Positions 22,441 to 33,186 of a stretch of 64,000 nt of DNA are shown piece after piece. Every line of letters begins with the position of its first letter. Position 1 is the stretch's first letter. Location: contig NC_057763.1 of the NCBI RefSeq assembly GCF_010389155.1, positions 7,998,649 through 8,062,648 on the forward strand, given 5' to 3'. This DNA comes from Erigeron canadensis. Its lineage: Eukaryota; Streptophyta; Magnoliopsida; Asterales; Asteraceae. The notes beneath the pieces were generated by a model. It made no database searches and was not told where the DNA came from. It saw only the letters and a list, made by a program, of their open reading frames with translations. The position numbers and the translations under genes were made by a program.

Positions 22441-25400
22441 ATGTCTTCTGTTCCCAGCCTAGTGAACACACGTGACTTTGGCTACGTGTCGACACCTCCT
22501 AAATTCGAGCCCAAGGATTTTGGGTCTTGGAAGGAGAGGATGCTTCTTCACATCTCTGGCGTGGAACCCTATTTAATGACCATATTAACTTTGGGTCTAT
22601 ACGTACCGATGTATGTCCAAAGGACTCCAGGAGCTACACCAGAAGCTCCTGAGATAGTCACTGACCTGGTTAAACCAGAGGTTCAATGGAAAGATGAAGA
22701 AAGAAAGCTGGTAAACCTTGATGCTAGGTTGAAAAACATGATTATCGTCACTCTTCCCACTGAAATCATGAAGCTAGTCATCAAGTATCCCTCTTCAAAG
22801 GAAGTATGGGATAGACTGGTCAGCACCTATGAAGGATCTGCTGACCTCATCAAAATCAAGAAAGTTGATTTGAAACGAGCTTATGAAAACTTCTTCTCTC
22901 TTCCTGATGAAAGTCTTGAGAGCACCTATACTCGCTTTAAAGGGTTGCTCAATGATATGACAAATGTTGGCATTACTCATGATAATTTTGAAGTATGTCA
23001 TAAATTCATCGACTCTCTTCCTCTTAAGTGGCAAAACTTAAGACAAACTCTTCGTACAACGAAGAAAATCCAAGATTTTGATCTTGAAGAACTTTTTGGC
23101 AATCTTCAATTTAAAGAGAGAGCATTGGCTCAAAACATTCGAGCCTCTGCTGATGCCAAAAGACATGCTGGCCCTTCTTCTTCTTCCTCTGTCAGCATAT
23201 CCTCTCATCCTATTTCTGACCCTATAGCTCTTGTTTCTACTGAGCCCATCGATCTCTATGATGGTGCCAGTATTTCAAATCTTCCAGCACCTATTCAGAC
23301 TCTCATTGATGAGCTGGATGATGAAGAGAAACAAGATTTGTTTAATGACTTTATGGGCTTTGCCCTTGTTGCTGGTAGAAAATACTCCAGAAGGTGGAAC
23401 AATCGCAAAACGGTTGCTCCCCTCAAACCTCCTGTTGATAAATCACAGGAAGAGTGCTGGAGGTGTGGCAGAAAAGGCCACTACCAGAAAAGGCCGTAAA
23501 CCTAACCCTTTCCAAATCTGCTGATGAATACAGGAACAAATACTCTCAGCTGAAGGCTAAGATGGCTGAAACGAGGATGCCAAAGTTCCAGCAAAAGGAC
23601 TAGTTGCTGAAAAACATGATTAGGCTCACTCAGATGATTCTAATGATGACGATTATGTTGAAGCCATGTGCCTCATGGCACTTGCTGACAGTGATGCTCT
23701 GACAAAGGATCAAGTCTCCTCTAGTCAGTGGGTATGCGTCACTGTTAAAAAGGTACACTCTCTTCTTTCTTCCCCTTCTGGTCATGACAAGACCAAAATT
23801 ATTGAGTCTCTGTCTTGTGATCTTCAGTTCGTAGAAAGTCTACGTGTTGAACTTCAATCTAAACTTAACTCTGCTGGAGTAGAGTCAAGTGAAAAATATG
23901 AAAAACTTATAAAATTGAAAAATGTTCATATTGAACTTCAATCTCATGAGCTAATGACTCAGAAACTCCAACTTGAGAATGAAACTCTCAAGGCTGAAGT
24001 TTCTAATCTGAAGAAGATTGTGACCTCCTGGTCAAAGGCTTCCAAATTTCATCATCAATGCCTGAGTGAGCAAGTCCCTACCCAAGTACAAGCAGTGATT
24101 GGTGGCAATTTTGATGTTGTTGCCTCTATTGCTGACTCATTTAATGATGATGTAAAGCCTGAAATCTCTATTCCATCACTATCTTCATCTTCCGTCTTTC
24201 CTGAAGAGATGAAAAAGTGGTATTTTGTCAACGGACAAAATGACTACCATGCTGAGATGGACTCTAAAGCTACATCTTCCACCAGTGTGCCCTCTTCCTC
24301 AAATGTTAAAAGTACCAGTTCATCAACCAGTACTTTTGACATGTTCTCTCATCTTCCAATTGTTGGCATGATGCCACATGAAGGGAGAATTCAGCATTCT
24401 CCACCTAGAACCTTTAAAGGGGATATATCAAGTAATGGATATGTACCCATTGCTCCTCAGCAACTATCTATAAAAGGTGTTGAGCCCTTTAAAAGAAGCA
24501 CTATAGCTGCTCCCTATGACTATGGTACTCCTCAACGAGTTAATCAGGTCGTTCTTCAACACTTTAGTGCTCAATCTTCCTCTCAGCTGGAACCCACCCA
24601 TGCTAATCCCATGTCTGAACATGATAGTCTAATGAACAGACGGGTTAGGTTCGCTGATGCAAGACATCAGCAAGTACTTCCCACAAAGGCTGTACCTGCT
24701 AATACTCAAACTCATATGGCATCTCAATCTATGCCTTTAAAATCAAATATAAGGCATAACACTCCAAAAAGGGGAAGACTGCCTTCACAAAATAGGTCTA
24801 CCACACCTCAGCGAAGACACTTGCCACATCAGCAAGTAAGGCCTACAACTCCTCAGCGAGGACACTTGCCACATCAGCAAGTAAGGCCTATAACTCCTCA
24901 GCGGGGACATTTGCCACATCAGCAAATGAGACCTACTACTCCACAAAGAGGACAAGTGCCTTCTCAGCATAATCAATCCTCAGTGTCGAACATGGAGTAC
25001 TTACCTCATAGGCAAATGAGGTCAGTGACTCCAAATCATCAAATCAGATCCATAACTCCTAACCAAGTGAATAAGTCTCAGCAGGGTTCTCAAAATCATC
25101 ATGGTAAGTCCATCCTTGGTCCTGTTCCTCAAATGCCCCCTCCTAAACTTAGACAAAGGAGTAAGTCCAAGTATAAGCAAAAGAGCAAGGCTTCAGCTTC
25201 CTCTTCTCTTCAAATAAATGAGCTTACTCAGTGATTGAATGATCTTTCTTCTTAGCTGAAGGACTTTCTCATTCGATATCAACAAGGCAACCCCTCTGAC
25301 AAAAAATGCTATCTTTGTAGCAGCAGAGGACATGTTGCCTCTGAATGTGTTTCAGTCAGCTCAAGAGATGCTCCAGCGGTTGTAGTTCAACCAAACATCT

Positions 25401-25804
25401 CTACATCTACTGAAACATCTTCTTCCTCTATTAGGATCAGTGAGAACCTCTCTACTGAACCTGTAATCAGTGACACTTCCTCTGTCACAAATGCAAGCAT
25501 TGCTGAATACATTGCAGCTCAGAGCTTTGAAATTCCCCATTCTTAGAGGGTTATTTCAAATGCTTGGGGGCAACCTTCAATGCTGGTTGAGTATAGCGCT
25601 CCTGATGTAGTGAGCAGCTATGCATATCTTCATAGTAATGAAACCAGCATAATGCCCTCCAATGAAGATAACACCTTTGGTCTTGTCTCTGTGGGAAATC
25701 ACACTACTCTTGAGGAGGCTCTCTCTGAAGAGCCAATATCCTCCTCTCAAATACCTTTAGTTAATCCTGTTGACATGGCAATGGATGAACAAAGTGAACC
25801 CTAA
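22441..25804 (+). pseudogene. gag: Gag of element 3 (frameshifted, several stops)
   Basis: It starts MSSVPSLVNTRDFGYVS and contains a copia gag core (about residues 20-230) and the zinc knuckle start CWRCGRKGHYQK, whose last Cys is lost by a frameshift near 23495. The second frame (23666-25804) holds a coiled-coil-like part, then about four tandem 15-residue repeats of the form RPTTPQRGHLPHQQV (24790-24960). A second zinc knuckle, CYLCSSRGHVASEC, lies near 25300. Stops lie near 25234, 25255 and 25543. The gene ends CCC TAA at 25804, with pol open in the -1 frame across that stop. Two knuckles and a basic repeat domain make this an unusually long gag. Confidence 0.8.
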
Positions 25805-26868
25805 ATCCTTTCTTTATATCCATGCAGGGCTCGCTGGGAAAAGGAGTGTGGTATTTGGACAGCAGTTGTTCAAAACACATGACTGGCTCTAAGTCCCTGC
25901 TGGATAACTATACAGAGGCACCTGGTCCTACAGTGGTGTTTGGTGATAACTCCACTGGACAGACTGAAGGGTATGGTCTTCTTTCTAATAGCCTCATAAA
26001 ATTCTCAAAAGTTGCTTATGTAAATGGATTAAAGCGTAATCTCATCAGCATAAGTCAACTATGTGACGCTGACTACAAAGTAATCCTTGATAAACATCAA
26101 GGCACTATAGTAAACATCAACAAGGAAGTCGTCTTGGTTGCACCAAGAAAACGAGATGTATATCTTGTAGACTTCACTCCTATCAAGACTGATAGTGAGA
26201 CTTGTTTCTTTGCTAAGTCAGCATCCGAATTAAATTAGTTATGGCACAAGCGTATGTCGCATGTGAACTTTAAAACCATAAACTCACTGGCTAAAAAGAA
26301 TCTTGTTCGTAGCCTTCCTCCTTTTTCTTTTGAAAAAGATAGACTCTGTGGTGCTTGTGAAAAAGGCAAATGCCATAAAGCTACTTTCAAAACAAAACAA
26401 GCAAATTCTGTTAAAGCTTGCTTTCATCTTCTTCACATGGACCTTTTTGGTCCAGTAAATGTCCAAAGTCTAAAGGGTAGTAAATACACTTTAGTAATTG
26501 TGGATGAATATTCACGATACACTTGGACAATTTTTCTTAATTCTAAGAGTGATGTTGCTGATGAAATTATCAAATTCATTAAGAAAATGGAAAATCTCAA
26601 TAGCATAAGGGGTAAAGAACTCAGAAGTGATCATGGCACTGAGTTTAGAAATCACACTTTTGAATCTTTTTGTGCTGATCAAGGGATCTCACAAAACTTC
26701 TCTTCTACTTGAACTCCTGAGCAAAATGGTGTTGCTGAAAGGAGAAATAGAACTCTTATTGAGGTAGCACGTACAATGCTCAGTGAGTCCTCACTTCCCA
26801 GTAGGTTTTGGGCTGAAGCAGTCAACACTGCTTGTCACACTCAAAATCGTTGTCTCATTGTTAAAAGA
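25805..26868 (+). pseudogene. pol: Pol of element 3, truncated in integrase
   Basis: It holds a protease with WYLDSSCSKHMTG (normally DSG; here DSS), then integrase with KRMSHVNFKTINSL, CGACEKGK, HMDLFG, RSDHGTEF and NGVAERRNR. In-frame stops are TAG at 26239 (one G-to-A change from TGG) and TGA at 26710 (one C-to-T change from CGA). The first in-frame ATG is at 25822, 18 bases after the gag stop. The reading frame is lost at 26868, where AT-rich DNA begins. RT and RNase H are absent. Confidence 0.8.
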
Positions 26869-27654
26869 CTGCTTGATGTTATTTCGCAGTACCCCTCAAA
26901 GATTTTAGTTAGCTGCATATCTAAATATCTATATGTATATTTTTTACAACAATCTTTATATATAATAAAGAAGTATTGTTTTTTAAACTATTTTTAGAAA
27001 CAATTATGATGTGTCATGTCTATAAATTTTTTCTAAATGTTTTTATTCTATTTATAATGTCATATTTAGTTAATAATCTTTTTAAAATTATTATATTATA
27101 TTATATAATTAAAAAAGAATTGTGATAACATAAGACTTTTAAAAATCTTTAATATATACTAAAAGAGAACCCTTAATTCAAAAATAAAGTAATCTAGACA
27201 CTTTATTAAATTTTCTTCTTAATTCTCCACCCTTAGATAAAGATGATGACATCATCATTGATTCAATCTTTAATCAAATACTCTTTTAGTCCTTCAACTA
27301 TGGATAAAATGTTCCAACAATACATATTATTAATTAATATTCTACTAATCACATCTAAATTAATAATACTAACTTTTTGAATACCCTTTAATATGTCTAA
27401 CTTTTTTAATATCTTTTTTGATCTATATCATCGTCTATCTTTCTTTTAATTTTATTTTGATTTCATATTTGATTTATTTATAAATTTTCGTATAGATTAG
27501 TATTATTAAAAAAAATGCGTTCTCTTGATTTGTTAACAAATAATGATTGTTTCAAAAAAGCTATGTCGATCCATCTTATAACTTTTTAAATATTTGATTT
27601 TTTAATAAGTGTTAGCATTTATATTTACAGTTGTTAAATTTGTGTCAAGTAATA
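26869..27654 (+). other. AT-rich insert, possible non-autonomous Helitron piece
   Basis: About 790 bp of very AT-rich DNA has no coding potential. Words such as ATATATAATAAAGAAG (26956) and TATATACTAAAAGAGAACCC (27153) resemble terminal regions of plant Helitrons, but no clear TC start or hairpin-CTRR end is defined. A 29-bp segment of element 3 (26806-26834) is repeated exactly at the right border (27655-27683). Confidence 0.3.
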
Positions 27655-27776
27655 TTTTGGGCTGAAGCAGTCAACACTGCTTGATGTAGAGATGATTAAT
27701 CCGGTGACTAGTGAAGAGGTTGCAGATTAAGTGGTTCTCTATGTATTTTGGAGATGCTTACCTTGAGGGGGAGATT
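27655..27776 (+). other. Short retrotransposon remnant ending in a polypurine tract
   Basis: It begins with an exact repeat of 29 bases from element 3's integrase and ends with the polypurine tract TTGAGGGGGAGATT (27763-27776), which should precede a 3' LTR. The roughly 80 bases between show no recognisable coding sequence. Confidence 0.5.
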
Positions 27777-28921
27777 TGATATGAAAGACTTCAGGTGATT
27801 GGTGAATTCATGAAGATACAAGACAAAGTCAGACACTATTGGTTGAAGATATGGATCTTGTGAGTGTTGCATATCTAAAATTCAAGTTACAAAATTTCTT
27901 ATCGTAGTGAGAGCTGATTAAATTCGATGCTGATTGTTGGATATTCAACTTCTTTATCGTATGACGGTTAAGCTTGAAGATCTAAATAGATTGAGCAATG
28001 TTATTTTGCATAATATTTGGAGTGATGATATCCAAATTGCATAAGGAGGCAATGATGGCTGTATTACTTTGAAGTGATGATGTTTGACGTGATAATATTG
28101 CTTGGAGCTTAATTTGGATGTTACTGTTCAGGGGGAGAATTACAATCTGAGTATTGAATTTGTTGATTGTCATAAGGATACAGAGATTTTGCGGTTTGAA
28201 GATCAGTGTGCAGCGCATAAAGATCAAGTCTTACCAAAAGAAGACATAATATTATTAGTTAACGAAAATTTGTTGATTGCAGATTTTTTTAACTAATGAT
28301 TGTCATAAGTGATAGCAATAGTCAAGGAGTGCTTGATTGGGCATTTCTGTTACTATTTCCATGCATTACAAGTGAAGACTTTGAAGATCGATGAAAACTT
28401 CTAAATGCTGATATCAAGGGGAAGTCTGTTGGTGAATTTCCGGGTGACAACATCATTATAGAAGTTTGTTTTGAGTCTATTGAATATGTACTTGTAATAA
28501 ACGTTAAGTTTTCGCGTATAATAAAGTCAACCTTGACTGTTGACCAAGTCAAGCTCGACCTTTGACCAGGTCGACCTCGACCTTTGACCAGGTCGAGGTC
28601 AAGGTCAAGTCAAGGCTTTGGCCCGATCCATGTTTAAGCCTATATATATAGATGTAAGGTTTAGGTTTCAAAAGTGAGAGAGAGGGAGAGAGTTTGAGTT
28701 GCAACTCATTAATCTTCTAGCTTTTTGTTTTCATTCATACTCTTGCACTTAGGAACTTGGTATTTACTTGTAATTGCATTTACTGAAGTAATATACGGTT
28801 CCAGTTTATTCATATTCGTGTTCGTATTGATATATTGTTGTTGATTGCTTTTGTATAAGATTTTCCGCACTTATACATTAGATACTTAATCTTGTTAGAT
28901 CCGGTGGCAAAGGGACTTTCA
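27777..28921 (+). repeat. LTR D (with polypurine tract left and primer site right)
   Basis: It begins TGATATGAAAG and ends GGGACTTTCA, about 1145 bp, with TG...CA ends. A TATA box (CTATATATATAG) lies at 28640-28651, followed by GA repeats near 28676-28692. A dense cluster of TTGAC motifs lies 30-110 bp upstream of the TATA. The left flank has a polypurine tract and the right flank a primer site, so this LTR joins two internal regions, as in a tandem array. No second copy occurs in the window. Confidence 0.65.
28533..28651 (+). promoter_or_regulatory. W-box cluster and TATA box in LTR D
   Basis: At least eight TTGAC/GTCAA cores lie between 28533 and 28613, including TTGACT, four TTGACC and several GGTCAA on the other strand, ahead of a TATA box at 28640. 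TTGAC(C/T) is the W-box bound by WRKY factors in stress and defence responses. Arrangement and density suggest a stress-responsive LTR promoter; activity is inferred. Confidence 0.5.
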
Positions 28922-28939
28922 AGTGGTATCAGAGCCAAC
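28922..28939 (+). other. Primer-binding site after LTR D
   Basis: AGTGGTATCAGAGCCAAC follows the LTR end directly and matches initiator-methionine tRNA. Confidence 0.8.
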
Positions 28940-29045
28940 GGAGATATTCTTTTGGTTCGGGATTAAGGTTTCAACAACTATTAAGGTGTTTAGATTCGAT
29001 TCTTCAAGGTTTTTGGTGAAGAAAAGCTTCATACGCTCCATTCGA

Positions 29046-29260
29046 TCAAGAACAAGCCAAGCTCGACCAGGTCGAGCTCGACCTCTCTCCCAAGCTCGAC
29101 CTCTACCTCTACCTCTACCTCCAAGCCAAGCTCGACCTCTCTCCCAAGCTCGACCTCTACCTCTACCTCCAAGCCAAGCTCGACCTCTACCTCCTAAGCT
29201 CGACCTCAACCTCCAGCTTAGCTCGACCACCCTCCTAGCTCGAGCTCGACCTCCTAGCTC
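29046..29260 (+). repeat. CTCGACC-based minisatellite
   Basis: It is a degenerate tandem array of AGCTCGACCTC and CTCTACCTC units with palindromic AGCTCGAGCTCG pieces. It is GC-rich, unlike its surroundings. The same words occur in LTR D (28550-28600), and a short remnant lies at 31912-31970 on the far side of the inverted repeat, so the array was probably split by that insertion. Confidence 0.75.
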
Positions 29261-29274
29261 GATGTGATAATGCT

Positions 29275-30064
29275 GAAGGTGCTGCTGTTGTTGATAATGC
29301 AGCAGCTAATGTTGAAGAAACTGAGGTGCTGACTCTGTCTGCTAGACCTCAGACTCCACCCATGCAACCAGTGAACACCATGTTCTCCCTTGGCATGCCC
29401 TCTTCCTTCCAAAGTGTTCCTGGCTGTTCTTCTGCTGCCAAGCCTGTCGATTCTCAAATTACGAAAGAGTTGGGTATCTCTTACTCCACTAACTCTTCTG
29501 ACAGGCTGGCCAAGGTGGAACACCAATTAAATGATCTCACCAAGGCTGCCACACTCGCTGTTCAACTTAAAAATCATGAAGATGACAGATTGGTGAAGAT
29601 CTTGGAGAGCTGGTACAGCAAGCAAAATGAAAACACTGCAGCATCGAGACTCTTAAGGAAAAATCTGTCTCTATGGCTGCTGATCAAGAGAAACTGCGCA
29701 CTTATACAAATGTTATAAAAAAGGATCAACAGACCATTGGAGGGTTCTCGCGATCGCTGTGCGAAATTGGAATTGCTGTAAGGTTCTCAGCAAAGAAAGC
29801 TATCAGCAGCAGTGAATCTGTTGCTGCTGAGGCGAAAAGGACTGCTGACCTGGTTTCTCCTCTAATCTCCCAGGTTGAATGCAACACCAAGGCAATCAAT
29901 GCCTTGGAGACTCAAGTGGCCAGTCTTCCTCCTTAAGTTTCTTTCACTAAGGAAGATCGTAAGCGCCAGATTCACCTGGAGCAAGAAGTTGGGGACATTA
30001 AGAAGATGTTGTCCCAACTTCTTCAGCAGTAGGCAGCCCAGCAGCAACGGTGGAGGTTGTTATT
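29275..30064 (+). pseudogene. Extra-ORF fragment, plus-strand arm of an inverted repeat
   Basis: It encodes a coiled-coil-like segment (RLAKVEHQLNDLTKAATL, then a helical stretch and LEQEVGDIKKMLSQL) seen again on the minus strand at 31911-31135 with about 96% identity over the part I compared. A one-base deletion near 29641 breaks the frame relative to the other arm, and TAA/TAG stops occur near 29934 and 30030. It is similar in type to the coiled-coil part of B's extra ORF. No start belonging to it is recognisable. Confidence 0.7.
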
Positions 30065-30088
30065 AATAATCCACCAATAGATGAAGGA

Positions 30089-30474
30089 AAGATGAAGGAA
30101 AGAGACCTCTGCAGATCTGAATGATCCACCAATAGATAGTTGACAACCTTCATGTGTCAACATCTACTAGGGTAGTCATGTGATTCCTTATCTGCCTATA
30201 AAAGGAATCACTTGACCAAGCCACCAAATTGTTGGTGTGTTTCACAGTTTTTACTTTATTCTCTTTAGTTATTTGTTAAGTTTTTGTGTGTTCAAAAACT
30301 TAACATATTTTTCTGTTTATTGTTGTTGTTAAACAACCATCCATGTTTTCATCGTTTAGTTTGAAATACATATAACTAAACAAAGTTCTTTACTTCTCGT
30401 CTCTATTCTTGTTATTTCATATTTATATTACAAGTTAGTTAATCAAACACAAGTAGTGCATTCGAGGACCTTCA
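30089..30474 (+). repeat. LTR fragment of the B family, opposite orientation
   Basis: It matches the reverse complement of 33590-33978, the downstream part of the LTR of B, including TATA-like CTATAAAAGG near 30196 and the end GAGGACCTTCA. The 5' part of the LTR is missing. It lies in the spacer of the inverted repeat. A 14-bp duplication (ATCCACCAATAGAT at 30068 and again near 30122) marks its left junction. Confidence 0.8.
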
Positions 30475-31134
30475 AAGATTTTTCTTTTCATTTTCTTTAT
30501 TTCTTTAGTGCATTCAAGGCCTCTTCTTGAGTTTTTCCCTCAGCAGTAATTGATTAGATGTCGATGACTTGGAATTGATTACCTGCTGGAGAAGTGATGG
30601 ATACATTTTGAGCAGCCAGAGGCGAGGGTCTCTTGAAAAAGCCAGTATCAGTCAGCTGCTTTCTTTGTGCTGCTGTTATCTTAGAGACTTCAACATTTCC
30701 AAGGAAGCGAGGATGGAAAATATTAAGTACTTCCCTGGATCTGTCCCTAGCCATTTCTTGTGCAAATCCGGCTTCCCAAGCTGCTCTGACTGCACGAGGA
30801 CATATTTCATCTTCTTCTTCATTTCGGGGAGCTTCAGCAACTATCAGTTGTTGCTCCCCCTCAGCACTTGCACCTTCAACTGTCTCCCCCTCAACACCAG
30901 CTGGGGGAGCATCAGTGATCTCCCCTTCAGCACTAGGTAGGGGAGCTTCATCAGCATTTACTACAGCCACCATTTGTAAGCCTTTATTTGTAGTTTCGGT
31001 GACTGCAGCAGTATCATCTTTTTCTTGAAGAACCAGGTCAGCAGAGGCCTTATAGATATCATTTACCGCTTTGTTGACCGCCTCAGTGACAAGGTTCATT
31101 ATTTCAGCATCCACTTTCTCCCCTTGGAGGTTGT
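30475..31134 (-). pseudogene. Extra-ORF fragment (continuation of the minus arm)
   Basis: One frame (31114-30554) starts with DAEIMNLVTEAVNKAV and includes a Glu/Ala-rich acidic middle part with repeats of the type EGE(I/T) and a C-terminal part containing RAVRAAWEAGFAQEM. An in-frame TAA at about 30551 is followed by more coding-like sequence (ITAEGKTQEEALNALKK), then the LTR fragment. It is out of frame with the arm at 31911-31135, so the gene was frameshifted at the border. Function is unknown. Confidence 0.55.
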
Positions 31135-31911
31135 ATTATTAATAACAACCTTCACCGTTGCTGCTGGGCTGCCTGCTGCTGAAGAAGTTGGGACAACATC
31201 TTCTTAATGTCCCCAACTTCTTGCTCCAGGTGAATCTGGCGCTTACGATCTTCCTTAGTGAAAGAAACTTGAGGAGGAAGACTGGCCACTTGAGTCTCCA
31301 AGGCATTGATTGCCTTGGTGTTGCATTCATCCTGGGAGATTAGAGGAGAAACCAGGTCAGCAGTCCTTTTCGCCTCAGCAGCAACAGATTCACTGCTGCT
31401 GATAGCTTTCTTTGCTGAGAACCTTACAGCAATTCCAACTTTGCACAGCGATCGCGAGAACCCTCCAATGGCCTGTTGATCCTTTTTTATAACATTTGTA
31501 TAAATGCGTAGTTTCTCTTGATCAGCAGCCATAGAGACAGATTTTTCCTTAAGAGTCTCGATGCTGGCAGTGTTTCCATTCTGCTTGCTGTACCAGCTCT
31601 CCAAGATCTTCACGAATATGTCATCTTCATGATTTTTAAGTTGAACAGCGAGTGTGGCAACCTTGGTGAGATCATTTAATTGGTGTTCCACCTTGGCCAG
31701 CCTGTCAAAAGAGTTAGTGGAGTAAGAGATACCCAACTCTTTGGTAGTTTGAGAATCGACAGGCTTGGCAACAGAAGAATAGCCAGGAACACTTTGGAAG
31801 GAAGAGGGCATGCCAAGGGAGAGCATGGTGTTCACTGGTTGCATGGGTGGAGCCTGAGGTCTAGCAGACAGAGTCAGCACCTCAGTTTCTTCAACATTAG
31901 CTGTTGCATTA
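31135..31911 (-). pseudogene. Extra-ORF fragment, minus-strand arm of the inverted repeat
   Basis: The minus frame 31880-31152 (242 residues) is open and encodes the undamaged version of the coiled-coil segment at 29275-30064, ending in a Gln-rich run (LLQQQAAQQQR). The arms are separated by about 1.07 kb. Upstream sequence is cut at 31912 by the CTCGACC repeat. It probably derives from the extra ORF of a SIRE-type element, judged by similarity of type to B's extra ORF. Confidence 0.65.
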
Positions 31912-31974
31912 TCGACCTCCTAGCTCGATGTGATAATGCTCGACCTTTTTTCTAGCTCGAGCTCGACCACCCTA

Positions 31975-33181
31975 AATTTTTCATAATACGATTATGAAAT
32001 GAAATTGTTTCGTATGTTCAATGTGATAAATGTTTTATGATGAGCTTGAGTTCTGTCAACCCGTTTTCTTTCGGTACACTACTATTTACTCCGAAAGTGG
32101 AGGCCTGTAGTTAGAGAGTTGCGCAACTAGGATTCGTCCACCCACCCATAGTGTAACGGTAGAAGGTTAGTTGCCTTTGTGATGACTTTCACTTCTAGTC
32201 CGACCATAGGGTGTTCTAGCTACCTTGCTTTAAGTGGTCGTCCCCATGGCACGACCCTATTTTATATTTAAAGCACTTGATTGACAGCTTGTGCTATTAT
32301 TCCAATTAATTTTATTATGGGACTTGAAAAAAATGGTAGTAGTAGTGGCTCAAGCATTTACTCATCAAAGTTATGTAAATTATGCCTTCGTGGCTAAATG
32401 AAATTGATATCGAATTATGCCTTGTGGCTAAGTGAAATTGATATTAATATTGTTGATAATTTGAAATTGTTTGAACATACGGATTGGGTATCGTCCCTCA
32501 TATGTTATCTTGAAAGACGTTGAAATTGGTGATATTGAAACGATTTTGGTAACCGAATGATTTTGGTATGGTATACGACTAATCGATTTATATACTTTTT
32601 CTCTCCAGATGATTTGACAAATGAGAACCTGAAATTTTATTATGGATTTTTTTCAAGTCTTGATATGACATTGTGGTATTTGGGAAAAACTCGATAATAT
32701 GATATGAGAATTTTTTGTCGGTCATATGGTTTGGGTGTTTCGAAATGTAATAGTAATCGGTTTTCTAAGTATTAAAACGGTGATGTACCAAGATTTATAT
32801 AAAAACCTATGCACTCACCAACTACGTTTTCGTAGTTGACACTTTTTCTTCATGCTTTTCAGGAATTAGCATAAGCTTTGAGGATCTATATGCATCATGA
32901 TTGTTTGCATTGCACTTTGGAGTCGAATATCAAACCTTGTGAAGGGCAATGGAATCCGCCTTGATCATTGTAGTATACTACTTCATGTGCTTGTTATTTG
33001 TTTCGTGAACTTAATATTCAAGTACGGTGAATGCATTGGTACTTGGAAATTGGTTCACATGCTTGTACATTTGTAAATTCTTTTGTCAAATAAAACTATG
33101 GTGAATGTTATTTATAATCCTTTGTTTTGAATACTCGACTTTCTGTACATCTCATTGTTCCGTCTTAGTTGGGGTGTTACA
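31975..33181 (+). repeat. 3' LTR end of a gypsy element G (detached)
   Basis: It matches 53938-55139 with roughly two dozen differences by eye (about 2%). It ends GGGGTGTTACA and is followed by the 5-bp duplication ATGTT (33182-33186), whose partner lies at 46105-46109 next to the start of G's other LTR. The left side is broken within the LTR at about 31975-31985. It includes the block near 32820-32860 around CTCACCAACTACG. Confidence 0.85.
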
Positions 33182-33186
33182 ATGTT

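Larger units (their letters stand above)
21765..26868 (+). mobile_element. Copia element 3 (SIRE-type, 3'-truncated)
   Basis: It holds a 5' LTR (21765-22322), primer site, decayed gag and the first third of pol, then breaks off in the integrase near 26868. It inserted into A', whose protease region ends at 21764. Gag and pol are close relatives of element B. The LTR matches the 3' LTR of fragment E (61687-62335). No 3' end belonging to it can be assigned: the flanks of E do not match A', so E is not simply its other end. Confidence 0.8.

Noticed and set aside
25800..25830. Firm call of an intron at the gag-pol boundary
   Set aside because: An acceptor-like T/C-rich TGCAG is present in element 3 and a TTGTAG in B, but no donor could be identified, so splicing is only listed as an alternative to frameshifting.
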